Shown in pieces: positions 32,791-45,817 of a stretch of DNA of 64,000 nt. The notes beneath the pieces are model-generated. The model did not search any database and was not told the origin of the DNA. It worked only from the letters and a program-made list of their open reading frames with translations. The stretch's first letter is position 1. Every line of letters begins with the position of its first letter. Origin of the DNA: Adiantum capillus-veneris (Eukaryota > Streptophyta > Polypodiopsida > Polypodiales > Pteridaceae); NCBI GenBank assembly GCA_014529385.2, contig CM043959.1, positions 55,965,253-56,029,252 on the forward strand. The letters run 5' to 3'. A program made the position numbers and the translations under genes.

Positions 32791-34770
32791 ATTCCTTGCA
32801 TCCACCTAGCATCTTCAAAAGGACAATTTTTGAACTTAATAAGATACCATTGAATAATCTTACCATGTCATAGTATCTTTTCTTCATGCCGAAGAATAGC
32901 TTCCGATTGTAGCACCTCTTCATGGTCTTGATTTCGGGAGGGTCTTCAATAATCGGTTCATTTGGTGGCTCTCCTTTGTAAGGCTTAAGGAGGCTCACAT
33001 AAAAGAATTGTGTATGAGCTAATGGTTAGGCAGCTTAACTTGATAAGCCATCTCATTGATTGGCTTCAAGATTTGAAAAGGACTATAGTATCTTTTTGCT
33101 AGTTTAGCATAATACTTTTGATGGCCCGTAGGATTTTCGCCCGTCTTTTGCCTCAATCGAGCCTTTGAAAATTTAAGTAAGATCCAATCATTTTTAAAAA
33201 AAATTAAGGCCCTTCTATGCTTGTTAGTAGAAGCTTTTTGCCTTTGTTGAGAGATGGATATTCTCCTTAATCTTTTGGAAATATTCTTGTAGGTCACGGC
33301 TATACTCATCGACAACGAAGATCTTTCCATGTACCTTAAGTAGCAAGGGACTTTTAGGTCTTCCCTTTATGATTTCAAAAGGTTATTTTCTCGTAGAAGT
33401 ATGGATAGTATATTGTACGCATACTCTACAAGGGGTAATTACTTTGGACATCCGTTTGTGAGTGATACGCCAAAGAGAAATTCAATATTGTACCTAGATT
33501 TTCAAAGAGACATTTCCAAAAATTACTGGTCATTCTAGGATCTCTATCCGACATGGTGGATGTTCGAAATCCATGGTGTTTAAAAAATTGAGATATGAAG
33601 AGAGTTGCCATTTTGTGTGCCTTAATAGTCTTTTTGACAGGAATAAAGTGTGCTTGCTTGCTAAACCTATCGACTATTGTCCATATTTCCGTATTCCCAT
33701 GGATAGACTTGGGTAATCCAAAGATAAAATCCACGGATATACTCTCCCATAGTAAATTAGGGATTGGAAATGGCTGGAGTAATCTAGGTTTCTTCCCTCT
33801 ATCATACTTAGTCAGCATACCACACTTGTATGTCTACTTTCATGGTGGGCCAATAGAAGTACGTCTCTACTTCTTGAAGAGTAGGTTGATGCCTCTATGC
33901 CCCCCATAGGGAGGATCATGGGGTTCAAACATAACTTTCTCACGAAGGGAGTGGGTAGCACATTGCCTATTTTCATGGAGAAGATATCCACCCTGCAAGG
34001 TGAATGGTTCCTCTTTCTTTCCCAAAGTAAGGGATGACATTATGTCTTTAAAATCAGGGTCAATAGCATACTCATCTATCATAGAAGATAGACCATTGTG
34101 AGTTTCTATAGACACCTCATTAACTCTTAGTCGTCGTGAAAGTACATCGGCCACTTGGTTGTGCTTACCAACAATGTGAGCAATATGAAAATAAAATTGC
34201 AAAATAAAATTTTCCCACCTCATTTGTTTTTCAGAAAGCTTGGTTTGCGTCATGAAGTACTTGAGACTCTGGTGGTCTATCTGTAGAATAAATGGAGTCC
34301 CCAATAGATAGTGCTTCCATGTGTCTAGGGCATGTAGAGCAGCTAAAAGCTCTTTTTTGTATATGCCCAAGACTCTTTCATCAGCATTGAGACTTTGGCT
34401 CTCATATGCTATGAAATGCCCTTCTTAAAGCAAGACTTCTCTAAGGCAATCACCACAAGCATCACATTGGACCTCAAATGGCTTTGAGAGATCCGGTAGC
34501 ATAAGGACTGCTTGGTAGGTAAGCTTCTCTTTGAGCTTGTCAAAATTATTTTTATCCTTAGCAATCCATGAGTACTTAATGTTCTTCTTTGTTAAGTCCT
34601 ATAATGGTCTTGCTGTTTGATAGAATTTGCTATGAAGAATCTATAGTATGCACACATACCAAGAAAGCTTCTTAGATCATGTAGATTCATTGGATTAGGC
34701 CATGATTTTATTACCTCCAGCTTTGATAGATCCATACGTATACCATCTTAATGTTTTTTTTATAGAGTTG
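32791..34770 (-). pseudogene. Outer Ty3/gypsy pol fragment (RT end, RNase H, integrase)
   Basis: Sense order from 34745: the RT thumb (GIRMDLSKLEVIKSWPNPMN, FLGMCAYYR), RNase H (KKELLAALHALDTWKHYLLG, FILQIDHQSLKYFM, NQVADVLSRR), an integrase zinc motif start (PYGGHRG), core motifs SVDFIFGLPKS, DRFSKQAHFIPVKK and SDRDPRMTSNFW, with the expected Glu region degraded to HSQTDVQSN, then RYYSPFQILKPINEMAYQVKLP and SLLKPYKGEPP. Frames change at about 33420, 33010 and elsewhere. Gag, protease and most of RT are missing to the right. The 25-kb element inserted into its 3' end, so this is the older host element. Confidence 0.85.
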
Positions 34771-36351
34771 TTCTATAAGGTCCTCCCCATTAGCCCTTAC
34801 TCTTCACTGACATATCTAAGCCCTCTACTTTTACAAAACGATTGAGTAAATTTGTGCTATAGTCAAGCACCCTAGTTACACATGAGACATGTCATAAAAT
34901 CTAATATCTAACCAACCCAAGTGATTTTATCATATAAAACTGATCATTTAATGTGGGAGAATAAACGGAAACAATTGTCAGAATATAGACATGTGCTTAT
35001 GGATCTATCTCAACACGGGGCCACGGTTAATAAAGGGGTTCAAATGAGAGATAATCTGTCAAAGAGATAGACTAGCTAATGGAGCTTAAAGACCTTAGGG
35101 TTAGCTTCATTAAATACCTCCAATGGTTAGTGTTAAAAGTCCTTTGACCTTAGGAAATCTAGGGCTGTGCTTAAGGTGGGAACTTGGCCCAAGCTTGAGG
35201 TGCTTGTTGTGCTTGCTTTACTAAGGTGCTTGAGGTGCTTGTTGTGCTTGCTAGGCTAAGGTGCTTGAGGTGTTTGTCATGATTGCTGACTAATGTGCTT
35301 GAGGTGATTCTCGGGGGATTCATCATGAGAAACTTATCGTACCATGTAGGTGCAAGGCAAGGGGATTGTTTGGGATTTTAAATAATCGTATAAGCTAGGG
35401 GTAGGCCCCTAATAATTTCTCCTTCATTACTAAAACATGAGGGAGGGGGGTTGTAATGTATACTTCAAGGGGGAAATAAGGGGTGTTTGGGGGTAGTGGA
35501 AGACATTGATAACATACATATAGTCATACAAATAAGAGATTTTTTTCAATATTAAACAAGCCAACTATTTCTAGTGAATTACATGTGGTTACCCAATTAC
35601 ATGCTCCTATAAAGAGAATACAAGTCAATATGATCAAGGTATTGAATCTAAAAATGTAATTTGTATGGCATCAAGTTTTGTTTATTTAAGCTTGAAGATG
35701 AGAAACTATACCAAACCTTATATATAAGTTAGGGACATAATAATTTTAGTAATTACATGTCGTATAAGTATGAAAAGGGGGGTCATTTCTACTTTACATG
35801 AGTCAAAAATAGACCCGACTCTCCGCTCGTAGGTGGTGTGTCCTTTTCGATAGAGAGTGAATCCCTCAGGAGGTGATTGAGGTTCTTAATGACTAAGGTG
35901 CTAAGGTGCTCCATGACTAACGTGCTTGAGGGGTTAAGGTGTTCAAAAATTAAAAGCACATCCCTACTCATGAGGGGGCAAGCCCTCTTTGTAGGAGCTA
36001 GAGAGTGAACACACACACCCTCAAACAAGGAAAGCTTGGTATAAAGAAAGAAACTAGGACACTTGTTCAAGCTCCTCTTCATGTTGCCCTCATTGTGAGC
36101 CTAAAACCTATTGGTTGGCCTCCCAAGGGGTCCAATGAAAATTATTTAATTTAATTAATTTTTTATGAATTTATCAAGTCCTCTCTCTCAAAGGGGTAAG
36201 AAGGAAACTTGTCCTATTAATGATACCTTTGTTGCTTGATATGCACTAAGCATGTGATTATCTAGGCTTGAGGAGGTACAATCATGTGCAAGCTAGTGCT
36301 AGAAGATGGGGTCGACCAAAGCAAGGAGGGGGCTAGCTTGGGGGGTATACT
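34771..36351. other. Spacer with short tandem repeats
   Basis: No gene is seen. 34894-35022 is the inverted partner of 6809-6937. About 35190-35310 holds three or four imperfect copies of a ~32-bp unit resembling AAGGTGCTTGAGGTGCTTGT, and a related degraded piece lies near 35880-35945. The rest is unremarkable AT-rich sequence. Confidence 0.55.
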
Positions 36352-36362
36352 CCCCCCCCCCC

Positions 36363-36393
<31 letters not shown>

Positions 36394-36396
36394 ACA
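36352..36396 (+). repeat. (C)28 followed by (CA)n
   Basis: Twenty-eight consecutive C (36352-36379) run directly into a CA dinucleotide repeat. The following 36397-37127 shows no gene; the short open frame from 36306 is made by the repeat. Confidence 0.93.
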
Positions 36397-37358
36397 CTCA
36401 TTGTGTTAAGTGTAAAGTGCAAGAACTTCATCTCCTTCTCCAAGCTTGTAGTGAACTTGAGAGCCTACACAAACACTCTTGGCTATGGAATGCAAATCCA
36501 ACTAAGATCCATGCTCCAATGCTTAAGCTTTTCATCTTATCCATCTTCATTACTATGCTATTATGTATGCTAAGCAAGAAGAGTGATGATAAGTGAGGAA
36601 CTATTTCTTTCTCCTATGAATGTTTCTTATTCCTCTTCCCTATTCTCATTCCTTGCTAGCTTTGTCCACCTTTGAAGGTGTTTGAGGCCTTGGGACTGAT
36701 ACCGGGGATGGTTAATTCTTTTTACAAAGTCTATATTATTCTTGGATGCATGAAGCTTTCCATCTTCATTGCATCACCTAGGTCATAAGGAGCACAAATA
36801 TTGTATTGTACCAAGTCTCTCTTGATCAGAGAATCTATAATACAAAAGCCTATTGAAGGGGGGACCGGCTCCACATAAATCCGGTCCTCAATTGTTGTCA
36901 AGTTCTCTAAATTCTCTCTCTTGCAAAAGTATTGTTCATGCCAAGTTAATTAAGTATTGTGGCTATGTTACTACTGCTAATTAAGTTCCCCCTCTATGTT
37001 CTCAAAGTAGTCTCACAAAAATGCTCACTCTAATTCTCCTAATTCCACTACTCTCAAAGTTCATAGGCCATTTACATTAAATTGGTGTCATAGCTATTGG
37101 TTTCTCTTTTCTTGCTTAAGAAGAAAATGATGGTCCTAGCTATGTTGGGTGAAGGTGAGCCACGGTGCAGCGTGCAGAGATAACGAGAAAGAGATATTTG
37201 ACACACTAAAAAACCACACGCTTTGATTAATCAAAAATCTATTACATATATAACTAAAACTTTCCATACATATTGAACCTGGAGTTGGAGTGTGACTGCA
37301 TGCTATAAAGGAAGTTCCCGCTATGGGCTTGACACATTGAACACGGGCTTGCATACCC

Positions 37359-37360
<2 letters not shown>

Positions 37361-37417
<57 letters not shown>
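37361..37417 (-). repeat. 57-nt G homopolymer at the polypurine-tract position
   Basis: Fifty-seven consecutive C on the plus strand directly next to the 3' LTR, so the sense strand has G57 exactly where the polypurine tract should be. An expansion of a short G-rich primer tract explains it best; an assembly artefact is possible for such a homopolymer. Confidence 0.85.
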
Positions 37418-37419
<2 letters not shown>

Positions 37420-37678
37420 ACCACCAAAGGCCGAAATACTAACAACAGACTTGATTACAAACTATGGTAGAGTTCAATCACTTGAAACTGTGAGTAGAAG
37501 TCCCCTCCTTTGACAATAACATAGGTGTGTGTGTGCACTTCCCTCAAGCAAGTATCAATGTGAGACAAATCAGAACTCAGAACCAAACATAAAAGGGTGG
37601 TCTTTCCACTAATGTATGGAAGTGTCTATAACCCGTACATTTTATTGACAAATGATTGACATAAAAGGAAACATAAAA

Positions 37679-38664
37679 CTACAGGACATCACCATCTACA
37701 AGAAGCATCGGTGCTTCACCATCCTTATCACTTTCAACCATGTTAATCTGTCCCTTATTCTTTTTAAAACATTTATCCAAAGGATGATTGGTACTCCATA
37801 GTGGATGCAGGGAATTTTGTTGAAATAGTCGTTGGTTTGATAATTGCTGCAACCACATATCACACAAGGTCTAGCGTTGGTAGTAGGCCTGGTTGAAGTT
37901 GCAATCCTGGTTGAATCTACTGTCAAAGTGAAACCACAAGCTACATATGCAGTAGGTACGGCAGAACTAACACGTGGTACTCATTTCTCTTCTTCCTGCA
38001 ATGAATTAACAATATGATCCAAAGAACGCAACGAATCCTTCTCCTTTAAAATAGTGACAATTTGACAAAATTTTGGAGGTATGCTATTAAGAAAAAAAGC
38101 TATAAAATCTTCATTAGGGACAAGGGCTTCAACATAAATTAGCTGACTATGAATGCTTTTCAATCTGTTAGCTAAAGTTGCAATATCCTTGTCATCACGC
38201 ATGGAAAGAGAATATAGCTCTATTTTAAGGCTCATTTTGGATTATTTGTCTTTAGGACCAAACACTTTCTCTAGTTCCATCCAAGCAGCATTTGCAAATT
38301 GCACATCATCCAAATAATGAATAAAATCATCTTCCAAATATTTCAGAATAATACCTAATGCTTGTTTGTCCTTGCATTGTTGCTCGTCAGATAGCACTCT
38401 TGTAACAGCAGCAAATGTACCATCTTCGTCACTTGAGAGGGGCTTGACCATGCTCCAAAGATTCTTGCGCATTAGGTATCCCTTTGCTTTGATTTGCCAG
38501 GTGTGGAGGCCAGATCCATTGAATTTATCTACTTTTGATGCTAGATTTGAATCTTTTGAATTGTGCTTCGAGCCAAGGGTTATTAATTTTTTGCAAATCA
38601 ACAATTCACTATTTTGAGCTTGAAAAAAGAATTTGACACCACTAGCCAATGTGTTACTAAGCAT
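37679..38664 (-). pseudogene. Copia-type gag (UBN2-like) of the gag-only element
   Basis: The ATG at 38664 begins MLSNTLASGVKFF. The domain reads KVDKFNGSGLHTWQIKAKGY and NAAWMELEKVFGPKDK, then a TAA at 38242, then MSLKIELYSLSMRDDKDIAT and FLNSIPPKFCQIVTIL in the same frame to 37981. A further in-frame part carries a Cys-rich remnant (VICGCSNYQTND), and after a frameshift near 37790 comes HPLDKCFKKNKGQ, probably the end of a CCHC knuckle. Such gag proteins package the element RNA. Two stops and one shift make it non-functional here. Confidence 0.78.
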
Positions 38665-39098
38665 CGAGCACGGAAGATGTGAGCAATACTTGGGGAAAAT
38701 AAGCTCAAGGGTGTGAATGACCTCTTGAGGGAGGAGTAAACTAGGTTGGTCACTTTGAATAAGTACGTGAAAGGATAAAAAAAAAAAACAAAACGATGTC
38801 CAATTCTGTACCAGACAGCACCGAGATGAAGGATTTGCTTCGCAACGGGCTAAGGAGGCTGAATTAGGAGACGCTCAAGTGTTGGAATTTCACCAGGATG
38901 CTAAAGAAACCCTGTTGATGTAGGTTGTGCCCAATTGGTGGAGTTCAACATCCTCCTTCTCTTCTTCACAAGAATTTTCTCCCTGCGTTGTTGAACCGAG
39001 CCAAGGCCTTGATGCCAAGCCAAGCAAAGCTTAGATACCAGTTGATGGTCTTGGCTATGGCAGGTGAAGATGATCCATGGTGCAATGTGAAAAAAGGA

Positions 39099-39199
<101 letters not shown>

Positions 39200-39366
39200 A
39201 CACACTAAAAAACCACACACTTTGATTAATTAAAAATTTATTACATATATAACTAAAACTTTTCATGCATAATGAACCTGGAGTTGGAGTGTGACTGCAT
39301 CCTATAAAGGAAGTTCCAACTATGGGCTTGACATGCTGAACTCGGGCTTGAATACCCAACAGAAAG

Positions 39367-40139
39367 GTGCTGAAGTTGTCCATGAAAGGTTGGGCATGTT
39401 CATTGCAATCAGGTAAGTGGGACACGGATCTATTTTCTTGGTTGATAAGGACTTAGCTCGAGGTACACCATTGGGAACTATAGCCTTAATAATGGAGCCT
39501 CTCGAGGCTTGCCTTTGGCTTAACCACTATTGAGCTATGAGCAAGCTCAACGAGAATCATAATCAATCGAACAATGTTAGACCCTCTTCACTATTCTTTG
39601 CAATCAACAGTGTCTAAACCACGGGTGTGGATGCTTGAGAACTGATTTTCAAAGGTAAAGAAGAGTAGTAACTAATGTTTTTTAGGGTACCAAAGCACAA
39701 AGTAATATGTGCATAAGTTTAATTAGCATGGGCGACAATAACCAAGAGAGTAGAATGAACATTGATAACTTTGATTTTGCACATGAAGGTGCTACTGATG
39801 ATTCCCCCATGTTTGTCCATTATCTTGTTAAACTAGGTTGAAACAAGCTATGGGAAACCTTGCTTTGCAAGCCAAAGAAAAAAACTTTGTGCTTATGGGA
39901 TTCCCCTTCCTCTTTAAGAGGAGAGAGAGCTTAGGAGGACTCTTGATGAGAACCCCAAAAGAAAACTCTCTCCCATAAGAGAGGTGGAATCCAAAGAACA
40001 AGAAAGAAGAAAATCCCTAAGTTCCTGTAAAGGTGTGTCTCCATGAAGATGGTAGTCTAGACGATCACCAACACTTCCCAAGAGGAAACTGTCAACCCAC
40101 AGTCCTTCTCCTCATTTGGAGTCCTCCAAGCTACACCAT
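39367..40139. other. Spacer upstream of a gypsy relic
   Basis: No gene is recognised. It may include a decayed leader of the plus-strand gypsy relic that follows. Confidence 0.4.
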
Positions 40140-42058
40140 GTCAATGGTGGGCTAGCCTTCATGGCAATGGCAAAGCCCCAAAGACATGGAAAACTCTACG
40201 AGTTTTTATTATGAAGCAACTCCTTGCAAGCAATGCAAAGGAAAAAGTTCTAAACCAATGGCGGAGTTTGAAGCTTCTCTCCCATGAGTCTATCCACAAA
40301 TATGTGGACAAGTTTTGGGATTGACATCTCAAGGCTACTATCTTTCAAAAGATAGACTTTGCCGACCAAAAAAAAAAATTCTATGCCGGATTACCTGAAG
40401 AGATGGCCGAGTACATCGACTCCCAATGGCCTGGTTCTATCACTGAAGTAATCCACCACACTATGGTTGCTTCACGCATCAGTTTCCAACAAGGGGATAA
40501 AAGGAATGTCAAGCCCATGGAAAGAAAAGACAAAAGTGATGCAAAGGGAAAAATTAATGCCCAAAATTCTTCCCAAGGAAATTCCAACAACAACAATCAG
40601 TCCAAGGAGAAGGGAGTTTATAAAGGTAAAAATAAAATCTCTCCTGAAGATCTTGAAGCTTTTTGCAAGGACCATATATATTTGAAGCGTGGGGATCAGG
40701 GACATGGCTATCGTTCTTGCCCCAAGAGAAATGCCCGCAATGAGACTCCTAGAGCTTCCACTATCAAAGCTTCAAAAGAGGATGCTTATTGCAAAGGATC
40801 ACCTTTCTCCTATGCTTGGAAAAAGGTAAGGGAGCATGATTCTTTCATCTTGTTTGACCTTGGCTCTACTCACAACTTCATATCAAAGGAGTTGGCCACT
40901 AAGTTGGGCATTCAAGCTTTCGAGATGGGAGATACAGTAATTGTCCATGTAGCTTTCAAGGGAAAGCAAGCCTCCGTTCTTGATTGGGAAGTTGAGGCTT
41001 CATGTACAAAGCTACGTCGACAAAGAAGACTTTTTCATCTCTCCTCTCCAACATGAGGATGCTATCCCAGGGGTACCATGGTTCAACCACATGGGTGCCA
41101 ACATGAAGTTCCCTGAAAGGAGAAGCTACTTCACCTACAAGGGAAAGAGCATGTATATAGATTCTAGTGAGTCTGGTCATACTATACCACTTGTAAATCC
41201 TCCATGCTTTAGGTAAATCAAAATGAAAAGATCAGTTTTTGTGTACATGATTTTTGTCAAAGAGTCCCTAAAAGATCCTAATGCTTCATCAAATGTAATT
41301 GGTAGGAATCAAGAAGAGTTAGACTTGTCTAATTTTCTAAATGGATTCCAGATGTGTTCATCGATGATTTCTCTAAGGACTTACCTCTAAAATGAGGGGA
41401 TGATGACCATCGAATTCAACTCCTACCAAGAAGATCACCGCCTAACAACCCTTCTTATCCAGTTTCCCAAGCTCAACAAGAGGATATCATGAGGCAAGTA
41501 CACAAATTGGTAGACAAAGGGATGGTGAGGCCTAGCTCCTCTCTCTTTTGTTCTCCAGTCCTTTTCGTGCAGAAGAAAGATGGTACATACTGCATTTGTG
41601 TGGACTATTGAGCACTAAACCATATCACTATCAAAAACAAATCTTCCTTAGCTCGGGTGGAAGATATGTTTGATAAGCTACAAGGCTCTATCTACTTTAG
41701 TAGGATTGACCTTAAAAGTGTCTATCATCAAATAAGGATAGTGAATGAAGATATCTTAAAGACTGCGTCTCGTACAATGTTTGGTCTTTATGAATATCTA
41801 GCCATGCCTTTTGGCTTGACTAATGTACCATCCAGGTTCAATCATTTAACGGAGAAAATATTTAGACTCTATCAAAAATTCAATGATGATATCATCATCT
41901 ACTCCAAGTCCTTGGAGGAACACAAGCAATATCTCCAGGTGATTTTTCAAGCATTGACGGAGAACAATCTTTTTATCAACAATCAAAAGAAAAGTGAATT
42001 TTTCCTTCAAGAGATTCCACAAATCTTTGATGTTTGTAGTTTAATTTTTTTTTGGTGA
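40140..42058 (+). pseudogene. Ty3/gypsy gag-protease-RT relic
   Basis: Gag sequence begins near 40140 (KTWKTLRVFIMKQLLA, HESIHKYVDKFWD, a TGA at about 40322, then FYAGLPEEMAEYIDSQWPGS). The zinc knuckle is degraded: YLKRGDQGHGYRSCP keeps the His and last Cys but lacks the first two Cys. The protease reads SFILFDLGSTHNFISKELAT, with DLG in place of DSG, and continues after a frameshift near 41020 with AIPGVPWFNHMGANMKFPER. RT follows: GMVRPSSSLFCSPVLFVQKK, CVDY with a TGA (former CGA), YFSRIDLKSVYHQI, AMPFGLTNVPSRF and FNDDIIIYSKS, where the catalytic motif reads FNDD. It breaks off at about 42050. Multiple lesions in active-site residues show it is dead. Confidence 0.82.
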
Positions 42059-42896
42059 AAATGTATCTCTTTGATGAATCACCAAAATAATAACTCTTCA
42101 ACATCCATATATAAAGAATTGACATGAATTGTCTATGATAATCAAATCATTAAAATTGTAACTATGTGATAGACCATCAAAATCATAACCGTTGACATAA
42201 TATGAATTGCTAAAGCATAAGCTTCAACAATCAAAAGAGAAAATAAATCATCAAAATATAACTCTATGATAAACCATCAGAATCATAACCACTGATGTAA
42301 GATGAGCTGTCAAAGCATAAGCTTCAACATCGATTGAACATTATAAAATGAATCATCGAAATTGTAAGTGTTTGAGATATAACCGAATACGCCACTCAGA
42401 TATAACTCTTCAATATCTAGAAAGATAATAAAAAGAATTATCTAAATATAATTCTTCAACGTAAATCTTTAAAAATAATGTACATTATCAAAATTCTAGC
42501 TCTTCAATATCTGTAATCATATTTCTCTCCTACTGTAGTCTCTCAGTATCTGTAGTCTCTTAATATCGGACAATGCAAGATGCAATCGTTGCTTTCGATT
42601 GAAATCGGCAGCTGTTTATTTTATAAGTATTTTCTTCGATTGAAAAGATTTTTGATGAAAAAAGACTTCAATCGTGAATCTCTCGAACAAAAAAGAAAAA
42701 TACGGGGTATTCGAACATTATTCGGAATAGCGGTGTATAAAAGCATTTTGTACGCATAATGTTTTTTAAAATGGGCATATAAATGCAATCGAGCTCATGG
42801 CCACTTGGGCCTTGACAAATTTTTGAAGGAAAAGTGTAAGGAGACACTAGCACTAGCACTAGTGCCCCCCTCCCCGAGGCCTCAAGAAATTGTGGT

Positions 42897-42962
<66 letters not shown>

Positions 42963-43499
42963 TTAAGAAATCGATTAAGAGGCCTCACAACTTGAATAAA
43001 TTACCAAATTTGGAGTCCAAGGGGTCCAATGATATTTATTAGACTATTTTGAGCACATCGTATCAAGTTCAATCTTAGTGACCACAAATTATCGGATAGT
43101 GTTAAGTTTACAAGTGATGTTAAACAACTTTAATACATGGTTGTTTATACGTGTATTTTAGTTTGGTTATGTTCATGAACATGTTGCATTGTTTGACACC
43201 TATATGTGCTTAATGTCACATTCTATTATGGTCCAACTAAGTTGCTATGGTTTTCACATAGTTGTAGGGGAAGCACTTAGTTATTTTTTCGTGAGCCGTG
43301 AGCATAACATTCACCATAAGCATTGACAATGCAAGTACGGATATAAATATGCAGGTTTGGACCTATCTTTGTTAAATGTGTGCACACTAGGTGTTATGAG
43401 CCCTAGTGTTTGGCAAAGGCTGATTTGGAGAGGCATGCACATTCATGACAGTAGTAGCTTCTAAATCATTTTGCACTCTATGTGCACTATCTCTATGAG
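42059..43499. other. AT-rich region with ~99-bp duplication and (GA)n
   Basis: There is no gene. Two copies of a block ending AAAGCATAAGCTTCAACA occur at about 42169-42231 and 42268-42330, a period near 99 bp, and short related phrases (ATAACTCTTCAA) recur to 42560. A (GA)n tract lies at 42899-42958. The region interrupts what may be one gypsy relic between its RT and its integrase. Confidence 0.6.
42899..42958. repeat. (GA)30 microsatellite
   Basis: Sixty bp of uninterrupted AG/GA repeat. Confidence 0.95.
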
Positions 43500-43950
43500 A
43501 TTAATTGTAGATCTATCAATCACCAATAGAGGTCATGGCTTAGTTTGGGTGCTTGTAGATCATCTCACTACAGTTAACCAAGATGGTTGCTCCTAAAACT
43601 ATTGATTAATCAGCAATAATGCAAGAAATTGTGATTCTTATTTACGAGTCATTTTGGAGGATTGTCTGTAAATGGTGGGAAAACACAACTTAGTACTATC
43701 AGTATCTAGAGATGATACACATTTTACAGATGTTAATCTCGTGCTAAAGGATACACTAAGCGCATATGTTAGCACAAAGCAGTCAAATTGGAATGGCTAT
43801 CTCTCTAGTTGGAGTTTGCTTACCATGAGACAAAGCATGTTGCAAAGATTAAGTTTAGTCCCTTCATGTTTCAATCAAGCTCTCAACCTCATTCAACACT
43901 TGAGGTGGGGTTGTCTACTAATGATAAATTATTAGATCAAGGACTTATAC
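43500..43950 (+). pseudogene. Ty3/gypsy integrase relic
   Basis: Decayed integrase core read across frames: VWVLVDHLTTVN, SRDDTHFTDVNLVLKD, then in the next frame LEFAYHETKHVAKIKFSPFM. The order and orientation fit a continuation of the gag-PR-RT relic at 40140-42058, with a deletion or insertion between. It is too broken for lineage assignment. Confidence 0.6.
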
Positions 43951-44284
43951 TTTGATGAGTTACATCAGCCAGACTTTCATGGAAATTGAAAATAGGTACT
44001 ATTTTAGATACATTTTAGGTGTGATAGCTTGTTTAGCATACTCAAGTGAGTTCTAAATGGTGTCTGTATGCTATGATTGGATATGGGCCAGTTATACACG
44101 ACAATTGCAAAGAGACAAAAATGTGAAAAATCAAGATGCTTGTCTTGATTTCATTTAATCTCCTACTAAATTGTGTTCCGATCAAATAGGCACTTCAATC
44201 CATGAAGGATGCCTGTGCAGTAAACATTAGTGTTCTTTATGAAGAATTCACTACTTTTGTTTTTGAGGACGAAAACACTTCTCC

Positions 44285-44310
44285 AAGGGGGGAGTAGTGT
44301 CATGCCTAGG
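44285..44310 (+). promoter_or_regulatory. Polypurine tract and start of a 3' LTR
   Basis: AAGGGGGGAGTAG (44285-44297) directly precedes TGTCATGCCTAGGG (from 44298), the layout of a plus-strand polypurine tract followed by an LTR. The reading frame just before (FEDENTSPRGE then stop) is a common gypsy polyprotein end. The right end of the LTR was not found. Confidence 0.55.
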
Positions 44311-45817
44311 GTAAGACTCGGTAGGCCAAGGGCTAGGACAGATATAAGGTCAAGGAATGCTATATTCGGATGGCTACAAACCTATACATAGTGAAGCTGG
44401 GTGGAGAGTTGCATGGTCCAGTCCCCTCTGGTCTTAGACCCTACCCGCATAAACCTCTTGTCTAGCATGATTGCCATGTCTAATATATATGCGTGTGTTG
44501 ATATCTTGCATTCTTGTAAATGTATATACGATGCCTTTCTATCTTGTATAGTTGATTATCACAATGAGTGCTATTGTACTATTGTTTTTATGTTTTATTT
44601 TGGGCTATGTGAGCTAGATGTTTTATAAATTATTGTTTTTACGCTACTTTGGTGCTTTCAAACACCATATGCTTTTGCAATCGCCATCAATTCCAACACT
44701 CGTCCTAGAATAGCTCACAACATTAGTATATACTTTGCAAGTTTGTTTCTTATGAAAATAATAAGAACATGTTTGTGCTCAAAATTACTAAAGAAGTACA
44801 TTATATGGACCCAAAGCTTAACAATGCTTAACGTTGATCTAGTATGGTAAATTTAGTCACTTCCTAACAGGGTTTTTATGTTGTTACACATGGAGGCAAT
44901 TATATATATAACAAGCTTCTAGTATGTACACGGTAAGGTAAGTTGCTTCTTTTGACAGTTTATCTATTGCAAACAAGGTAAGTTCACTGCTGGAGAAAAG
45001 TGTGTTCCAGCTTAGCCTTGAGTTAGTTAGAAAATCAAGATATCCAGTTTGACAGGAAAAAATTTTGCTTGGATTTGGACAGATGCTAGTGTAAATTTAG
45101 CCAAAAAGATCGCCTACTTTACTAAAGTTAGGTTGAGAATTAGCTTAAAGGGATTTGTGTATGTTTCTAGGAACTTTATCAACGTGCTTTCTCTGAAAAT
45201 GAATTTGGAATCACAACATCATGGTTCAAGAACACATAAGTTTCTTGCATATTATGAAGGCTATGCTATCTTGAATATTCATTCCAAGATGCTATAGTTT
45301 AATTAGATGTATACACACTGTGTCTAGAGGGATACTATGAAGGCTATACTATCTTGAATATTTGCTCGAAGATGCTATATGTTTAATTAGATGTCTAGAC
45401 GGATAAAAACTTTACTATGTAAAGGGTTTTATTGCAAGAGTTACTGATCAAAATAACAAAAATGAATAAGATTGCAAGTTTGTTATTGTAAAATGGGACT
45501 TGAATGACTTTCAAAATTGAGAAATTTCTCGTCCCTTTTCTTGAGAAGCTTACGGGGTCTCCTTGCAAAGTACAATAAAATACCTTTTAATAAGTTTATT
45601 TGTATAATTTTAAGATAAAACATATAAGAGAGAGAGAGAGAGAGATAATAGAGGTGGAGAGAGGCTTTCTATTATGTCGGCTAGATCAATAGATAGAGGA
45701 GAGTTGTAGGTGAGACCGCTCGCCTATCTACCTGCTACTACAAATGGATATACTTGATTAAAAAGCGTTGAGCATGATGGAGATGATGGTGATGGCGTCA
45801 CCGACGACACTCACGGA
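44311..45817. other. Spacer, possibly remnant LTR then host intergenic sequence
   Basis: No gene is seen. Two similar short blocks around 45240-45300 and 45325-45395 (TATGAAGGCTATGCTATCTTGAATATT) form a local duplication. On the minus strand AATAAA at about 45595-45600 could serve as a polyadenylation signal for the host gene ending at 45818. Confidence 0.4.
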
